A DNA stretch of 8,106 bases. Source: Aphodosoma sp044433285 (lineage in GTDB: Bacteria; Bacteroidota; Bacteroidia; Bacteroidales; Paludibacteraceae). This document shows, in pieces, positions 6,235 through 8,106 of this stretch. The stretch spans positions 1 through 8,106 of the forward strand of contig JAWXTU010000102.1 in NCBI GenBank assembly GCA_044433285.1. Reading direction: 5' to 3'. The translations under genes and the position numbers were made by a program. The notes under the pieces were generated by a model, which saw only the letters and a program-made list of their open reading frames with translations, was not told the origin of the DNA and did not search any database. Numbering within the stretch: position 1 is the first letter of the stretch; the number at the start of each line of letters is the position of its first letter.

Positions 6235-7346
6235 AACAGCTTATGCGCTTCTTCCAGAGATTAATGTAGATGATATCTCTGAAGTAGAGATGAGTTTTAG
6301 AATCTATTCTTCAGCATCAACTGGCGGTCAGTTTGAGGTGGGTGTTGTAACTGATATCTCAACCGATGATGTATTTAATGATACTTATGCTACTGTATAT
6401 AGCGATACTATCACTAGTGGCGAGTGGACAGATATTGTAATTAAATTTACTAATTATACTGGTGATAACTTTGGAGAACAAGGTAAATATATTGCCATAT
6501 ATGTACCTGCTGGTTGGACTGGTAGCGAAATGACATCTAACACTGTATATATTGACGAAGTAGTGGTGTATGAATCTACTACTGGTTGCGAAATTCCTCT
6601 TCGTGTTAAAGCAGATAATACAGGCGAAACAAGTGTATCTCTAAGTTGGATTGCAAATGAGGTGAGCGGATATCAGGTGATGTACAATACTATAGCCAAT
6701 GAAGATGGATCAGTATACGAAACATCTGCTACAACTGTAGACGTTACCAGCAATCCGGCTACTGTAGATAATTTGAAAGTGAACACATTGTACTATGCAA
6801 AAGTGCGCTCGAAATGCGACGATGGTACTACCTATACTGGTTGGTCGGAATCTATGAACTTCTTTACCTACGGTTGCGAGTCAGATCTGTTGCCATTCCA
6901 AGAGAATTTTGAAGGATATGCAGAATATGACGATCGTATTAATAACTGTATCAATTGGATGTTGTATGACTCATCTATTCTTGAGCCAGATCAAGGTACA
7001 TTTGAACTTACTACATCAAAATCTATGACGGAAACTTGCCTGCAGGTGCCAACTGGTAATGTAGGTATTATGCCACAGACTAAGGATATTGATGAGCTTA
7101 TTCTTCAACTTGATGTTTTAATCCACACTAACACATCTACGTATGCTTCATATGTAGAGGCTGGTATCGTTCGTTATGTAGATGATGAATTGTCATTTAT
7201 CTCTTTTGAGACGTTTATACCAAGTACAACAAATGTTGCATATCAATATAGAATAAATTATAGCAGTTATGCAGATCAAATTCAAGATGGCGATCAGATT
7301 GCTATATATTCTATGTGTGAATATATTGGTACAGGATCTTCACGGC

Positions 7347-7356
7347 NNNNNNNNNN
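7347..7356. other. Assembly gap (10 N)
   Basis: Ten ambiguous bases interrupt the second anchor-like domain of the modular protein. Ten may be a placeholder length, so the true distance is unknown, even though ten happens to preserve the reading frame. The base immediately after the gap begins one copy of a 21-bp direct repeat. Confidence 0.97.
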
Positions 7357-7431
7357 AGCAAGTAAAGATGCACTTTGCTATTATTATACGTATATAGATA
7401 ACATATTAATAGCAAGTAAAGATGCACTTTG
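7357..7431 (+). repeat. 21-bp direct repeat next to the gap
   Basis: The 21 bases at 7357-7377 (starting AGCAAGTAAAG) recur exactly at 7411-7431, 54 bases downstream in the same reading frame. Both copies encode ASKDAL. The second copy reads naturally as the domain end, IDNILIASKDALWPP. The first is truncated by the N gap and runs into CYYYTYIDNIL. It is probably an artefact of contig joining rather than biological duplication. Confidence 0.85.
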
Positions 7432-8106
7432 GCCACCAGATAATGCTTCATTGTGCGACCCTAGTTATGATGCTGTATCTTTAACATGTGATTTGATGAA
7501 TACACCAGATGAGATGGAGTTTGCATTGATGGTAAGCAATGAAACTACAGATAATGCATCGATTTCTAAAATTGTTACTTCAGCACCATTTGATAGTGTT
7601 CGTATCACAGGGTTAGAGCCGAATACAGAGTATCGTGTGGCTATGAGAATTAAACTAAATGGAGAATATTCAACGTGGACAGATGAGTTGACATTTAAAA
7701 CATTCTTAACACCAAGTTCGTTGCCATACTATTGCGGATTTGAGGATGCAGAGGATAATGCTAAATGGTATCTATTCTCGCACACAGGTAGTGGAACTAC
7801 AGCTACCAATGTATACTTGACTATCAATAATGCTACATCATTTGCAGGCGACAATTCTTTGTATGGTTCATCTGATGGTGTAACAAATGATTATCTTACA
7901 GGGTCAAAATATATGTTTGCTATGCATACTGTTGAGATTACGGAAGCAGGTAGTTATGAGGTGAGTGCAATTGTGAAAAACCCTATGTCGGGAACATCTA
8001 ATAATGTAGTAATTTCATTAATTCCAGCAGAGTATAGTTCATTTTATTCAGGAAATTACCTAAAAAACCCAATAGATGGTACTACTTGTTCTGCCTCATC
8101 TACTAC

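Larger units (their letters stand above)
6227..8106 (+). pseudogene. Main part of frameshifted choice-of-anchor/FN3 surface protein (3' partial)
   Basis: The frame with codons at 6227+3n is stop-free to the right edge (about 626 codons) and continues the domain begun at 6028. Modules in order are: the rest of an anchor-J-like beta domain (to about 6583; AYALLPEINVDD, ending VYIDEVVVYE); a fibronectin type III domain (6584-6871, CEIPLRVKADN to FFTYG); a second anchor-J-like domain (6872-7430, starting LLPFQENFEGY); a second FN3 domain (about 7432-7717, with GLEPNTEYRVAMRIK); and a third anchor-J-like domain cut by the edge (from about 7718, LPYYCGFED). It is inferred to be a large secreted or surface-anchored protein whose C-terminal sorting domain would lie outside the window. 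The break may be a sequencing error, so the gene may be intact in the cell. A 10-N gap (7347-7356) lies inside, and as written it keeps the frame. Confidence 0.72.

Overview
The window looks like a chromosomal segment of a low-GC member of the Bacteroidota, probably Bacteroidales, from a draft or metagenomic assembly because it contains a 10-N gap. The evidence for the phylum is threefold. There are TAnnTTTG-type -7 promoter boxes (TATCTTTG, TAACTTTG). Gene starts are preceded by A/T-rich sequence rather than Shine-Dalgarno motifs. The protein families are typical of the group: a DUF4369-like lipoprotein, a secreted lamin-tail protein with an SPNNDG C-terminal module, a lipoprotein FKBP, and a choice-of-anchor/fibronectin-III surface protein.

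Layout. Positions 1-183 (minus) hold the N-terminus of a lipoprotein cut by the window edge. Positions 260-1261 (minus) encode aspartate-semialdehyde dehydrogenase (asd). The divergent gap 1262-1396 carries a good promoter for the rightward gene, a possible promoter for asd, and a perfect 7-bp hairpin between them. Positions 1397-3766 (plus) encode a 789-residue exported protein with two lamin-tail domains. Positions 3892-4485 and 4526-5761 (plus) form a two-gene FKBP prolyl isomerase unit, one copy without a signal peptide and one a lipoprotein with a doubled N-terminal region. The unit starts at a TAACTTTG promoter and ends at a 17-bp perfect hairpin terminator. From 6028 to the right edge runs a large exported modular protein that is broken by a frameshift near 6215-6234 and interrupted by the N gap at 7347-7356. 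It is also truncated by the window end.

How the genes relate. asd is a housekeeping enzyme of the aspartate-family/diaminopimelate pathway and has no evident functional link to its neighbours. The FKBP pair probably supplies prolyl isomerase activity on both sides of the inner membrane. The lipoprotein member could assist folding of exported proteins such as the two large envelope or secreted proteins that flank it, but that link is inference only.

I see no mobile element, CRISPR array, tRNA or rRNA. No stretch over 300 bases lacks a gene. The most notable observations are the frameshift in the modular protein, a 21-bp direct repeat touching the N gap that suggests misassembly, the doubled FKBP N-domain, two T9 tracts in a signal-peptide coding region, and the symmetric hairpin between divergent promoters.
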